Positions 33,054 through 42,103 are shown, counted from the first letter of the stretch. The stretch: 64,000 nt of DNA from Robertmurraya_A mangrovi (GCF_034427655.1 NZ_JAXOFX010000003.1:1-64000), one strand, 5' to 3'. The notes: generated from the sequence alone by a model not told the origin. Numbers and translations are program-made.

Positions 33054-34994
33054 ATGTTTAAAACAATCGGAGTGTTAGCACATGTAGATGCTGGGAAAAC
33101 AACGTTTGCGGAACAGCTTCTTTTTCATACAAACAGTATCAAACAAAGAGGTAGAGTGGACCATAAGAACTCCTTTTTAGATAGTCATGATATTGAAAAA
33201 CAGCGCGGGATTACAGTATTCGCAGACCAAGCTATGATGAACTTTAATCATTCCCAATATTATTTAATTGATACCCCAGGGCATGTTGATTTTTCTCCTG
33301 AGATGGAGAGAGCGATACAAATCATGGATTATGCAATTATCATCATTAGTGCGGTTGAAGGGATAGAAGGACATACGGAAACCGTGTGGCAACTGCTACG
33401 CAAACATCATGTTCCAACGTTTTTCTTTATTAATAAAAGTGACCGTGTGGGAGCGGATATTCAGAATGTGATGGAGGAAATAAAGCTAAATCTCACTACT
33501 GAAATTTTTGATTTAACCGATACGTTTAAACATGGTGAAATGAAAGAGGAGCTTGTTGAGTTTATTGCGGAGAGAGATGAAACTCTTTTAGAGCGTTATA
33601 TGGAAAAGGGTTATGATAAGGACTTCTGGCTGCAGAAAATGAAACAAATGATACAGGATGGGCTTATTTTTCCTTGCTCTAGCGGATCGGCATTACAAGA
33701 TACGGGAGTGTTAGAGTTTTTAGAAAAGTTAGATGACCTGACTTCGACTGACTATAAAAGGGACGAACCTTTTGCTGGCAGAGTTTATAAAATCAGACAT
33801 GATGAAAAAGGTACTAGAATTACTTTTATAAAGGCTTTGAGTGGTCAGTTAAAGGTTCGAGATGAAATTAGCTATGGAACTGAAACGGTTGAGAAAGTGA
33901 CGAGTATTCGTGTCTATAATGGGAATAAGTTCTCAATCGTTGATGAGGTGTCTGCTGGTGAACTGTTTGCCGTTACGGGACTAACTCAAACAAAAGTCGG
34001 AGATGGATTAGGTGCTCTTCAAGAACAGTCTAGTTTTGAAATGGTACCTACATTGAAGTCAAAAGTTGTATTTGAAAAGAATATGAACATGAAGGAAGCC
34101 GTTCGTATTTTTAATATGTTAAATGACGAAGATCCGTCATTAAATGTAATTTGGGATGAAACTCTGCAGCAAATTCATATTCATGTGATGGGGATTATTC
34201 AGTTAGAAGTATTACAACAGATTGCAATGGACCGTTTTCAACTGAATATTGAATTTGAAGAGCCGGAGATTTTGTATAAAGAAACAATTGAAGATACTGT
34301 TATAGGGTACGGTCATTTCGAACCGTTAGGACATTACGCGGAAGTTCATTTAAGAATTGAATCAGGTGGGAGAAACAGTGGCGTTATTTTTGAAAGTACA
34401 TGCCATACTGATCATTTGACCGTTGGGTTACAGAATTTAGTTCAGCATCATGTTTTCGAACGAGAGCATAACGGAATATTAACTGGTTCCCCTTTAACGG
34501 ATGTAAAAGTGACTCTATTAACGGGAAGAGCTCATAATAAGCATACATCAGGAGGAGACTTCAGAGAGGCGACCTTTAGAGCCATTAGACAAGGATTAGA
34601 GAAAGCGAAAAACAGGCTCTTAGAACCTTACTATTATTTCAAAATTAAAGTAGATACCGATCAAATGGGTAGAGTTCTATCCGATATCCAGCAAGCAAAT
34701 GGAAGCTTCGAACCTCCTTTGACCGATGGAAATAAGACCACTGTTATAGGAAGAGTTCCTGTCTCTACCTTTATGAATTATAGTTCTCAGCTTGCCGCTT
34801 TTACGGGAGGGAAGGGTGCCTTAACGGTGATGTTTGATGGATATGATCAATGCCATAATGAGACAGAAGTAATACAGAAATTAAATTATAATAAGAATGC
34901 GGATAGTCAATATACTTCCTCTTCTATATTCTGTTCTAAGGGACAGGGTTATACCGTGAGTTGGGAGGATGCTGAGAAGGAAATGCATTGTTAA
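33054..34994 (+). CDS. TetM/TetB(P)-like ribosomal GTPase (elongation factor G relative)
   Basis: The 646-residue translational GTPase has all nucleotide motifs: AHVDAGKTT (9-17), RGIT, DTPGH and NKSD. Domains II-V of the EF-G fold follow, to about the full length of tetracycline ribosomal protection proteins (about 640). Those proteins chase tetracycline off the ribosome with a domain IV tip loop. Here the matching region reads GRAHNKHTSGGDF, like TetB(P)-type and unlike the Ser-Pro-Val tip I recall for TetM. So tetracycline protection is possible but not shown; a housekeeping ribosome-associated role is an alternative. The gene is chromosomal in context, with no mobile element near and neighbour-like base composition. 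Confidence 0.75.
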   Translation: MFKTIGVLAHVDAGKTTFAEQLLFHTNSIKQRGRVDHKNSFLDSHDIEKQRGITVFADQAMMNFNHSQYYLIDTPGHVDFSPEMERAIQIMDYAIIIISAVEGIEGHTETVWQLLRKHHVPTFFFINKSDRVGADIQNVMEEIKLNLTTEIFDLTDTFKHGEMKEELVEFIAERDETLLERYMEKGYDKDFWLQKMKQMIQDGLIFPCSSGSALQDTGVLEFLEKLDDLTSTDYKRDEPFAGRVYKIRHDEKGTRITFIKALSGQLKVRDEISYGTETVEKVTSIRVYNGNKFSIVDEVSAGELFAVTGLTQTKVGDGLGALQEQSSFEMVPTLKSKVVFEKNMNMKEAVRIFNMLNDEDPSLNVIWDETLQQIHIHVMGIIQLEVLQQIAMDRFQLNIEFEEPEILYKETIEDTVIGYGHFEPLGHYAEVHLRIESGGRNSGVIFESTCHTDHLTVGLQNLVQHHVFEREHNGILTGSPLTDVKVTLLTGRAHNKHTSGGDFREATFRAIRQGLEKAKNRLLEPYYYFKIKVDTDQMGRVLSDIQQANGSFEPPLTDGNKTTVIGRVPVSTFMNYSSQLAAFTGGKGALTVMFDGYDQCHNETEVIQKLNYNKNADSQYTSSSIFCSKGQGYTVSWEDAEKEMHC

Positions 34995-35042
34995 ATTAGA
35001 AATTGATCCTAATTAGGGTCGAATGTTAAGGAGGGAAACAGC

Positions 35043-35702
35043 ATGCGAGATTACAAGATCATTTTATTTGATTTAGATGGTACTCTTTCAGATCCTAAAA
35101 TCGGTATTACGAAGTCTGTTCAGTATGCTTTAGGGAAAATGGGGGTTATAGAACCGAATTTAGATAAGCTAGAGCCTTTTATTGGACCACCACTTCAAGA
35201 GTCATTTTCAACTATATATCAGTTTACTAATGAACAAGTTTCAGAGGCTATCAAATTTTATCGCGAGAGATTTGTGGAAAAAGGCATGTTTGAAAATGAG
35301 ATGTATTCAAATATTCCAGAGTTACTAAAAGAATTAAAAGGAAATGGCTATGAGTTGGTTGTCGCAACGTCTAAGCCAACTGTTTTTGCCGAACAAATTT
35401 TAAAGTATTTTGAAATTGAAGCATTTTTTAGCTTGGTTGTTGGTAGTAATCTTGATGGGACTAGAATAGCTAAAGGTGAAATTATTCAGTATATCCTTGA
35501 TCAGTATCCAGAGTTTGTAAAGGACAACTTTATTATGATAGGTGACCGAAAGCATGATATGATTGGGGCCAATCAGGTTGGAATTGATTGCATTGGAGTT
35601 ACATATGGATATGGTTCAGAGGAAGAGCTAACACGGGCTAGTTCAACCTTTATTGTTCATAATGAATTAGATATTTTGAATGTTGTCAATAAGCATTATT
35701 AA
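35043..35702 (+). CDS. HAD-superfamily hydrolase, phosphoglycolate-phosphatase-like
   Basis: The 219-residue enzyme has motif I LFDLDGTLSD (Asp10 and Asp12 region), a helical cap, motif II VATSKPT and motif III IGDRKHDMIGANQVGIDC. The segment IGPPLQESF in the cap and the 'KHDMIGA' motif are typical of the GPH-like branch. It dephosphorylates a small metabolite. It follows the TetM-like gene by 48 bases, with AAGGAGGG before its ATG, so the two may be co-transcribed; the combination gives no clear clue to substrate. Confidence 0.8.
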   Translation: MRDYKIILFDLDGTLSDPKIGITKSVQYALGKMGVIEPNLDKLEPFIGPPLQESFSTIYQFTNEQVSEAIKFYRERFVEKGMFENEMYSNIPELLKELKGNGYELVVATSKPTVFAEQILKYFEIEAFFSLVVGSNLDGTRIAKGEIIQYILDQYPEFVKDNFIMIGDRKHDMIGANQVGIDCIGVTYGYGSEEELTRASSTFIVHNELDILNVVNKHY

Positions 35703-35707
35703 GAGTT

Positions 35708-35738
35708 AGGAGTCTTCTTAACAGGAGACTCCTTATTT
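35708..35738 (+). terminator. Terminator after the HAD gene
   Basis: AGGAGTCT pairs with AGACTCCT, followed by TATTT. Confidence 0.75.
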
Positions 35739-35846
35739 GGTAAACCTTCTTTACTCAGTTTGCATGCTTTCAGTGATATAATATTAGTTAACCTAAAACC
35801 TTGCAATCTCCTAAAGTTTTAGGCTCGAGTAAAGACGCCACTTTTT

Positions 35847-36770
35847 TCATAATTTCTCCTTAGGATTTTGTTTAACTAAGGCCAAAATGATAATGGTACT
35901 TATAATACAAAGTGTTCCTACCCATTCTTCGACTCCGAATGTAACGTGTAACCATAATACAGATAAAATTGCAGCAGATAATGGTTCAACGCTAGCCAGT
36001 ACGCTAGTTTCAGAGGCACTAATGTACTTTAGACTCTCTAAATAACAGTAAAACGCTATTAATGTTCCAAATATAACAATAAAAGTAACGGATAGATATG
36101 ATGATAAGTTCCATGTTCCTTGGAATTCCCAAGGAGGGTGGATGAAACTAAAACTGATTCCTCCGATTAACATGCCCCAACCTACCACGATGGTTGAACC
36201 CCACTTAGCTAAGAGTTTATGTGGCTGCAAGGTGTAAAAGGCTAGAGCTACGGCAGATGCTATACCCCAAAATAAAGCCCAACCTGAAATTGATAAGCTA
36301 CTAACATTCCCTTGTGTTACAAGAAGAAAGGTACCAACAAGGGCCAATGCAACAGCAATTGTTTCTTTTACGGAAGGCAACCTTTTCGCTCGAATAGCGA
36401 TAAAGCAAGAAATCATTGCAGGAGCTAAATATTGTAAAACAGTAGCCGTAGCAGCATTTGAACTTTCAATAGCAGCAAAATAGGTATATTGAACGGCTAA
36501 CATTCCAAGGAAACTAAATAGAATTAAACTTATGATGTCTTGCATATTTTTCCAAATACCCCAGATGTTGTTTTTTTCGAAACCTTTTGCTAGGCTTAAT
36601 AGAATGAGGCCAGAAATGATTAAACGGATTACGACAAGCCATCCTGGACTGAAGCCTTGTTGTTGAAATAAATATTGTGCAACGGTGCCAGAAATCCCCC
36701 ATAGTGATGCACCTATAAGAACAAGGGCCATTCCTCTTGGTCTAGAAGGTGCTAATGCTAACTCACTCAT
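35847..36770 (-). CDS. EamA/DMT-family transporter
   Basis: The 307-residue protein has ten hydrophobic segments in two EamA repeats (start RGMALVLIGASLWGISGTVA; second repeat begins near LSISGWALFWGIASAVALAF). Such transporters export or import amino acids and other metabolites. I chose the ATG at 36770, with GGAGGG five bases upstream; the open frame extends further but into the preceding gene. It follows the MocR-type gene by 16 bases on the same strand, so the two are one operon and the regulator probably controls the transporter. Confidence 0.85.
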   Translation of the reverse strand: MSELALAPSRPRGMALVLIGASLWGISGTVAQYLFQQQGFSPGWLVVIRLIISGLILLSLAKGFEKNNIWGIWKNMQDIISLILFSFLGMLAVQYTYFAAIESSNAATATVLQYLAPAMISCFIAIRAKRLPSVKETIAVALALVGTFLLVTQGNVSSLSISGWALFWGIASAVALAFYTLQPHKLLAKWGSTIVVGWGMLIGGISFSFIHPPWEFQGTWNLSSYLSVTFIVIFGTLIAFYCYLESLKYISASETSVLASVEPLSAAILSVLWLHVTFGVEEWVGTLCIISTIIILALVKQNPKEKL

Positions 36771-36786
36771 AAATTCCCTCCAACGA

Positions 36787-38202
36787 TTAAATGTGTTTAT
36801 ACACTTCAGCCATGATCGATATAGCTGTTTCCATTTCAAATTCGGTTAAACTCCCATAGTGAAAAACGGCACAAGGGCTAGGTTTATTCATGAAATAGGC
36901 AATAGGGTGTTCCCAAACTACACCTTTTTCTTTGCAAGCACTCAAAAAATACTCGTAGCTTTCCTCCGTCCCATTCCACCAACCAAAAACGTGCAAGCTT
37001 TTATCTGTTTCAATCCAGGAGAAAACGCCCTTTAGCTTTTTATCCATTAACTTTATAAAAGTTTCATATCTTTGACGGTAGACGCGCTGCATTTTCCTGA
37101 CATGTTTGCCATAATGTCCATTACTAATAAATTGAGCAATGGCCGCTTGTTCATAAAGAGAAGTAGTAAACGGTTCAAAGACATGTTTAGCTTTAAGAAA
37201 GTCTTTTATGAGATAAGATGGAACAATGGCATAACCGATTCGAAGAGGAGTCAAAAGAGTAAAAGCAAATGTTCCCAAATAAATGACTCTGTTCTCTGAA
37301 TCTAAAACTTTAAGAGGCTCTAGCATTCTCGTTTTTCTATTAAATAAACTATCGATATCATCCTCAATTAATAAAGCATTTTGCTCCTTTGCCCATTGAA
37401 GAAGTTTTAATCTTTCTTCAATGGTCATTACTTGACCAGTTGGGTACTTACTACTTGGTGTCACATAAGCTAGTTTACTAGTAAATGTAGGAAGTTCATC
37501 TATTTGGAGTGCAACAGGAACACCACCGACGGTTTGGATCATATTCCTTACTCGAAGATAAGTGGGTTCTTCTATAAGTACTGTATCATTTTCTCCTATT
37601 AGTAAATGTGCAAGGAGAGCCATTCCGTTAACAGAACCATTTAAGATGATAATGTCCTCTACATTCATTTTCATACCGCGGGTTGTGAGAAGATAATTGG
37701 CAATTCCCTGACGGAGCTCTAAAAGTCCTTTCGGATCCGGGTCCACGTACCCTACAAGGTAATTTAATTTTTCTAGACCTTGTTTAACTGCTTTTTTCCA
37801 TTCCACTTGAGGAAATAAATCCGTAAGCGGTCTTAAAGTTGAAAAATCGAATGTTGCTTGGGTGTATGATGAATGATCGTCCTTTAAACGTTGACCCCAA
37901 GACGATTTTTGATAGCTTATATCTGCAGCACCTTCCACTTTTAATTTGGATTTAAATGCTACGTATGTACCACTGCCTAACCTCGTTTCCACATAGCCAT
38001 CGGCTGTTAGCATATCGTAAACAACATTGGCTGTACCCCTTGAAATGGAATATTGTTCAGCCAACTCTCTTGACGAGGGAAGGCGTGTTCCATCTGTAAG
38101 GGTTCCGTTAATGATGCTATCTTTAATGGCGTGGTAAAAAGCTAAATATTTATGATGATATTTGTTCAAATAGAGATGAACAGGTAAGCCTAAATCATAC
38201 AT
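36787..38202 (-). CDS. MocR-type GntR/aminotransferase regulator lacking the PLP lysine
   Basis: The 471-residue protein has an N-terminal GntR winged helix (about 15-83; LPSSRELAEQYSISRGTANV, then GSGTY) and a fold-type I aminotransferase-like domain (about 115-470). In MocR proteins that domain binds PLP through a Lys in GTFSK; here the segment is YLGTFAFTL, with Ala313 and Phe314 in place of Ser-Lys (codons GCT TTT). The C-terminal Arg motif RLGF is also replaced (AVFHYGSL), and DDYD reads DDID. So PLP cannot be bound as a Schiff base. The DNA-binding half looks intact. The protein probably senses another ligand or acts without one. It sits upstream of, and with, an EamA transporter gene. 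Confidence 0.88.
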   Translation of the reverse strand: MYDLGLPVHLYLNKYHHKYLAFYHAIKDSIINGTLTDGTRLPSSRELAEQYSISRGTANVVYDMLTADGYVETRLGSGTYVAFKSKLKVEGAADISYQKSSWGQRLKDDHSSYTQATFDFSTLRPLTDLFPQVEWKKAVKQGLEKLNYLVGYVDPDPKGLLELRQGIANYLLTTRGMKMNVEDIIILNGSVNGMALLAHLLIGENDTVLIEEPTYLRVRNMIQTVGGVPVALQIDELPTFTSKLAYVTPSSKYPTGQVMTIEERLKLLQWAKEQNALLIEDDIDSLFNRKTRMLEPLKVLDSENRVIYLGTFAFTLLTPLRIGYAIVPSYLIKDFLKAKHVFEPFTTSLYEQAAIAQFISNGHYGKHVRKMQRVYRQRYETFIKLMDKKLKGVFSWIETDKSLHVFGWWNGTEESYEYFLSACKEKGVVWEHPIAYFMNKPSPCAVFHYGSLTEFEMETAISIMAEVYKHI

Positions 38203-38294
38203 GTAAATGCCACTCGCTAACTAATAGATTGTAAAATTTCTACATTTTTTATATTTTACTATTTTAGTAATGGAAAGGGTAGATAAATTATAAA

Positions 38295-38319
38295 CAAAAA
38301 AGAGGTAATTTCACCTCTT
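38295..38319 (-). terminator. Terminator of the ferritin-like locus (minus strand)
   Basis: Read on the minus strand, AAGAGGTG/CACCTCTT-type arms around AAATTA are followed by a run of T. It overlaps the stop codon of the minus-strand gene. Confidence 0.6.
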
Positions 38320-38825
38320 ATTTATGGATGTACCATTCATTTTCAAGGAGCTTTAAATGGTCTTTTGAATTGCTAAGAATCCGTTTGAATGTTTTCGTGA
38401 CATCTTCAGGGAAATGATGGTGGGTAAGTAGTATTTCATACATTCTTATGTTTTCTTTTTCTCCTTGAACTAATACCATCAAGGCAACTCTTTCTGTTAA
38501 AGGAGGCTTTAAATATGATTTTGTTATATTTACAGGTGCTTGTATATGGTATTTGTCGCCTAAGGAAAGTATAGCTGATAGGTGCATTTGTCCAGCTTCT
38601 TTTAATGAATAGAATAGCTCATGAGACAATAGTATATTCATATCTAGCTTGCATAATGTATTCATCTTGAATGGCGTATAATAGAGCTTCTTTTAAGGAA
38701 ATAGAGGAGTCTAAAAGAGCAGCTTTTGCCCCGAAAGGAAAAGTTACTTGCATTTCTCCATAAACCTTACCATTATATAAAAGCAAGAATGATACTAGAA
38801 GGATGTAGAAAAATAACTTGTCCAC
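38318..38825 (-). pseudogene. Frameshifted secreted ferritin-like (DUF2202-like) protein
   Basis: Two overlapping minus-strand frames together make one protein. The upstream frame (GTG 38825 to stop 38619) gives a signal peptide (LFFYILLVSFLLLYNG), then TFPFGAKAALLDSSISLKEA and the ferritin-like helix AIQDEYIMQARYEYTI. The second frame continues without a gap as SHELFYSLKEAGQMHLSAIL with the expected EAGQMH helix, and a C-terminal NIRMYEILL helix. A single missing base near 38622-38626 explains the break. In intact relatives this is an exported iron- or metal-binding four-helix protein. It may be a real decayed gene, a sequencing error, or a frame switch. The second frame has no start with a convincing ribosome site. 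Confidence 0.7.
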
Positions 38826-38845
38826 TAATGCACCTACCTAACTTA

Positions 38846-39556
38846 TTATTCTTTATCGATAGGAGATAAAATATGATCATTAAAAGTATCTACGTATAAG
38901 ACACCATTTCCGGCTAAAACAGCATAGGCTACATCGTTTAACAAAACACTTTTTTTATTTAACTCTGATTTTAACCACTTTAGTGATAATTGATTCTCTT
39001 CCAAATTCCTCTCTACAATTTTACCATCCATAATTAGTTCAATGGGTAAACGGGATTCTGCAACCACTTGCATGTGTAAATCTTGAATGACAGGTGTTCT
39101 ATACTGGGGTTTCTTTAATACGGTAAGTGTTCCATTTGCTTCTAAAATGGCAAATAGTACTTCGTGAATATTAAAAATGTCCTTTTCCTGTAATTGTTGA
39201 TTTAGATAGTCAAAGGTATACCTCATTTTCCTCATATTGTTTTCAAGTATTTTTCCGTTTTCAATTACGATGGTTGGGTCTCCTGCTAAAAATTTTCTAG
39301 CCTTTCGACTTTTCATTGATAGGAACGCACTAGAATATATAATTATAACGAATATAGTAAAAGCCAGAGCTAAATGGTGAATTTTTACGGAAGTGTTGAA
39401 GGTTAAATTAGCTACAATTGAACCTAACGAAATGGTTGCAATAAAATCAAAATTGGTCATTTTAGAAATCGTTTGTTTTCCTAAGAATTTTGCACTAATA
39501 AATAACAAACTAAAAGCAATTATTGATCTTAAAATAATTTGAAGATGTTCATCCAT
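38846..39556 (-). CDS. DUF421 (YetF-like) membrane protein
   Basis: The protein of about 236 residues has three N-terminal membrane helices (about 7-80) with the signature RSIIAFSLLFISAKFLGKQ and FDFIATISLGSIVANL, then two cytosolic DUF421/YetF beta domains (RKFLAGDPTIVIENGKIL and the repeat near residue 165). The function of the family is unknown; relatives occur in sporulating Bacillus with roles suggested at the membrane. The ATG at 39556 has AAGGTG close upstream; a GTG two codons earlier (39562) is an alternative. It lies just upstream of the ferritin-like pseudogene on the same strand, 20 bases apart. Confidence 0.8.
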   Translation of the reverse strand: MDEHLQIILRSIIAFSLLFISAKFLGKQTISKMTNFDFIATISLGSIVANLTFNTSVKIHHLALAFTIFVIIIYSSAFLSMKSRKARKFLAGDPTIVIENGKILENNMRKMRYTFDYLNQQLQEKDIFNIHEVLFAILEANGTLTVLKKPQYRTPVIQDLHMQVVAESRLPIELIMDGKIVERNLEENQLSLKWLKSELNKKSVLLNDVAYAVLAGNGVLYVDTFNDHILSPIDKE

Positions 39557-39625
39557 TTTCACCTTACATCCTTTCTCTAGTTATATCATTTACATAAAAT
39601 GGGTTTTAATTCAAGGATGGTTAAA

Positions 39626-39657
39626 CGAAAAAATACCTCACTTGTTAAAGTGAGGTA
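39626..39657 (-). terminator. Terminator of the xpt-permease operon (minus strand)
   Basis: On the minus strand TACCTCACTT and AAGTGAGGTA form a 10-bp stem followed by six T. Confidence 0.85.
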
Positions 39658-39671
39658 CTGATATTGGGCTA

Positions 39672-41195
39672 TTACGAAGCCAGTTTTTTGTTCGAGGTTA
39701 TTGATTCATTTACCTTTGCAATGCTAGAACGTTGTTGATAAGCACAGTAGGTGAAGAACACAGAAACTAACACATAAGCAATTGCATAGTCAGGTGCAGC
39801 ATTGATTGTTAGTTGTGGTGCATGCATAAATCCTACGAAGGATAAGAGGGCACCGATTAGAGAGAAGATTGCAGCTTTAATGAAATTTTTATCAATAATG
39901 CAGACGGTTAAAGCACCTAAAATAATGGCGGTAAACATAGCTCCTTGACCTAAAGGAACAATTCCGCTCGAAATATTTGCTACCGCTTCACCTGCAGGTT
40001 TGTTGAATCGAGTCATAATATAGTTTGCAAAGTATGGCAGCATAGCAATGGCAACAGCAGGATAGTACTTTGTTTCATTTGATTGGAATGCTGATGCAAC
40101 CATTGAAATCCCAACGAACACCAGGATTGGAGCAACAGCAGTCAATGGTATTATAGCTGAGAAAGCGGCAATGATACCTGTCATCGCGGCAATTCCAAAC
40201 ACAATGGCATTTAAAATACTGTAACCTCGGCCAGCACCCATCCATTTAGATCCCACCGTTGCAATATATACAGTAGTAGGGAATAATCCACCGAAAATCG
40301 CGCCTAACATTGTCCCGACACCGTCAACGGCTTGGCATTCGCGAACATCATAAGAATCACCAGCAGCAGCCATAGCGTCAACGTTATTCATGGTTTCGAT
40401 AGCATTGTATAGAGTAATCGGTAAAATAACAGCAAGTAAGCCAATTAGTGCACCAAATAAGTATGACATCCCTTCAAATGCAGCTAGACTTGGTAAGATT
40501 GGATAAAAGCCTACATTTGCCAATCCTTCTGAAATTTTTTCAGGAGATTGATAGCCTAATGAAAATGCTAGAATGGTACCAACAATTACTGCGAAAAGTG
40601 AAGTAGGAATCTTAAATGGCATAGATATTTTTCCAACAACACCAACAATAATAATCGCTAAGGAAACAAGACCAACTACTGGAACAGAGAAGGTATTAAA
40701 TAACATTTCTCCCGCGATAAAAGTTAAAGCAACTCCAGCAAGAGCTCCGAGCATTGCAGCACGAGGCAGTCGATCGCGTACCCAGTTCCCAGTTAAACTA
40801 ACAAAAGCTTCTACTAATCCACTCAAAAATGCTGCAGCAACAGCGATTTTCCATGCAAGTTCTGGGTCACCTGTAAGTGAATTTGCCGGTGCTAATACTC
40901 CAAATAAAAACACAAACATAACAGGTGTACTAATTCCGTATGAAAGGGCAGTTACATCTGCACGACCTTCTTTTTGTGCCAAACGGTTGGCCATGAAAGC
41001 ATAGTAAAGGTTCCCGAACATAACAGCAACAGCTGCTCCCGGAATTACTTTTCCGAATACAATACTAGCGGGAAATCCCATTCCAAGCATTGAAACAGCG
41101 ATAATAACAAAGTTAGCTAAATTATTTTGGAACAAGGCAAAGAATGCATCTGTATCTTCCTTCTTATACCAAGGATAGTTTACGGTCTTATTCAT
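39672..41195 (-). CDS. NCS2-family purine/xanthine-type permease
   Basis: The 507-residue protein has about 13-14 hydrophobic segments and NCS2-type features: a start FFALFQNNLANFVIIAVSML, a helix with AMMFGNLYYAFMA-like sequence, the transport-core DVRECQAVDGVGTMLGAIFG, and NAIETMNNVDAMAAAGDSYD. It is the second gene after xpt, 21 bases apart, under the same guanine riboswitch, so it probably imports xanthine, guanine or hypoxanthine. It is not the classic PbuX type in sequence; it looks nearer to the less studied long NCS2 proteins, so the substrate is inferred from the operon. Confidence 0.82.
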   Translation of the reverse strand: MNKTVNYPWYKKEDTDAFFALFQNNLANFVIIAVSMLGMGFPASIVFGKVIPGAAVAVMFGNLYYAFMANRLAQKEGRADVTALSYGISTPVMFVFLFGVLAPANSLTGDPELAWKIAVAAAFLSGLVEAFVSLTGNWVRDRLPRAAMLGALAGVALTFIAGEMLFNTFSVPVVGLVSLAIIIVGVVGKISMPFKIPTSLFAVIVGTILAFSLGYQSPEKISEGLANVGFYPILPSLAAFEGMSYLFGALIGLLAVILPITLYNAIETMNNVDAMAAAGDSYDVRECQAVDGVGTMLGAIFGGLFPTTVYIATVGSKWMGAGRGYSILNAIVFGIAAMTGIIAAFSAIIPLTAVAPILVFVGISMVASAFQSNETKYYPAVAIAMLPYFANYIMTRFNKPAGEAVANISSGIVPLGQGAMFTAIILGALTVCIIDKNFIKAAIFSLIGALLSFVGFMHAPQLTINAAPDYAIAYVLVSVFFTYCAYQQRSSIAKVNESITSNKKLAS

Positions 41196-41216
41196 GTTGT
41201 TTCTCCTTTACAGAAA

Positions 41217-41807
41217 TTATTTTATAAGTGCACTTTCTTCCAAAAAACTTACTTTTCCATTATGTAAGGATTGAATTCGGGCAAGTGATTCTACACGATA
41301 ACCTGCTTCTTCTAACTTCATTCGACCTTCTTGGAATGATTTTTCAATGACAATTCCAATTCCCGAAACTTTTGCACCTGCTTGTTCAACAATATTAGCT
41401 AATCCAAGTGCTGCCTGACCGTTTGCTAAAAAGTCATCGATAATTAATACACGATCTCCGTATGATAAAAAGCTTTTTGATACGGAAATTTCGTTCGTTA
41501 CTTCTTTTGTAAAAGAATAAACCATACTAGAATACACATCTTCATTCATCGTTATAGATTTTCTTTTTCGAGCAAATACGAGGGGAACACTTAAATCCTG
41601 TGCTGCCATAAAACTTGGAGCAATTCCCGAAGATTCCAAAGTTAATACTTTAGTAATTTGGTTTGATTTAAATTTGTCTGCAAATTCCTTACCGATTGCA
41701 ATCATGAGATTGGTATCAATCTGATGGTTTAAAAAATGATCAACCTTTAATACACCTTCACTAATAACAGAGCCTTTCTCCATGATTGCTTGTTTTAAAA
41801 GTTCCAT
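41217..41807 (-). CDS. xpt: Xanthine phosphoribosyltransferase
   Basis: The 196-residue cytosolic enzyme salvages xanthine to XMP using PRPP. The PRPP-binding motif VLIIDDFLANGQAALGL (near residue 123) is typical, as are LTLESSGIAPSFMAA and the total length (B. subtilis Xpt has 194). I chose the ATG at 41807 since GGAGG lies a few bases upstream; the frame is open for 11 further codons without a better site. The gene is preceded by a guanine riboswitch and followed by an NCS2 permease gene in the same unit. Confidence 0.95.
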   Translation of the reverse strand: MELLKQAIMEKGSVISEGVLKVDHFLNHQIDTNLMIAIGKEFADKFKSNQITKVLTLESSGIAPSFMAAQDLSVPLVFARKRKSITMNEDVYSSMVYSFTKEVTNEISVSKSFLSYGDRVLIIDDFLANGQAALGLANIVEQAGAKVSGIGIVIEKSFQEGRMKLEEAGYRVESLARIQSLHNGKVSFLEESALIK

Positions 41808-41838
41808 GTGTTTTCCTCCTGAGTAGTAATTAGAGTAC

Positions 41839-41896
41839 AAAAAACCCGAATATAGGCACCTCTTAACTAAAAGTGATGCCTTAACATTCGGGTTTA
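41839..41896 (-). terminator. Riboswitch-controlled terminator
   Basis: On the minus strand AAACCCGAAT and ATTCGGGTTT, with inner AGGCATC/GGTGCCT pairs, form a long stem followed by six T, just before the xpt start. This is the expression platform: guanine binding upstream should favour this terminator. Confidence 0.8.
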
Positions 41897-41951
41897 GATA
41901 GATTTTATCTAAGATTTGTGCCGGTAAAAGGAGGCACTAATGTTAGTGTAT

Positions 41952-42022
41952 CACTCGTAGTCAAGTTATTAACGGTAACCTGGTAGAGACTCGTGGGCCA
42001 TATTCCCACTATTATACGAGTA
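41952..42022 (-). promoter_or_regulatory. Guanine riboswitch aptamer (purine class)
   Basis: On the minus strand the aptamer reads ACTCGTATAATAGTGGGAAT at its start, with P1 arms ACTCGTA/TACGAGT, the P2 stem GTGGG..CCCAC, the P3 loop region TACCAGGTTACCG, and the diagnostic J3/1 GACTAC. The C in GACTAC, where adenine switches have T, indicates guanine (or hypoxanthine/xanthine-like) specificity. Loops L2 (AATATGG) and L3 match the class. It controls xpt and the NCS2 permease by transcription termination. Confidence 0.93.
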
Positions 42023-42050
42023 GTTATTGAATTGTTTGTGTATGGTAGTG

Positions 42051-42079
42051 ATTATAAATGATAATTTTGAATATGTGAA
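42051..42079 (-). promoter_or_regulatory. SigA promoter of the xpt unit
   Basis: On the minus strand TTCACA (42079-42074) and a perfect TATAAT (42056-42051) are 17 bases apart, placing the transcript start about 20 bases before the aptamer. Confidence 0.8.
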
Positions 42080-42103
42080 CCCTTTTGATTAAAAAAACGA
42101 ATA

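Noticed and set aside
33054..34994. Acquired tetracycline resistance on a mobile element
   Set aside because: No transposase, integrase, attachment site or composition shift is visible around the gene.
38318..38665. Separate 115-residue gene
   Set aside because: It lacks a ribosome site and continues the ferritin-like helices of the upstream frame, so it is the second half of one broken gene.
40573..41004. Plus-strand frame of 143 codons within the NCS2 gene
   Set aside because: It runs antisense to a clearly conserved membrane protein, and has low-complexity composition and no start signals.
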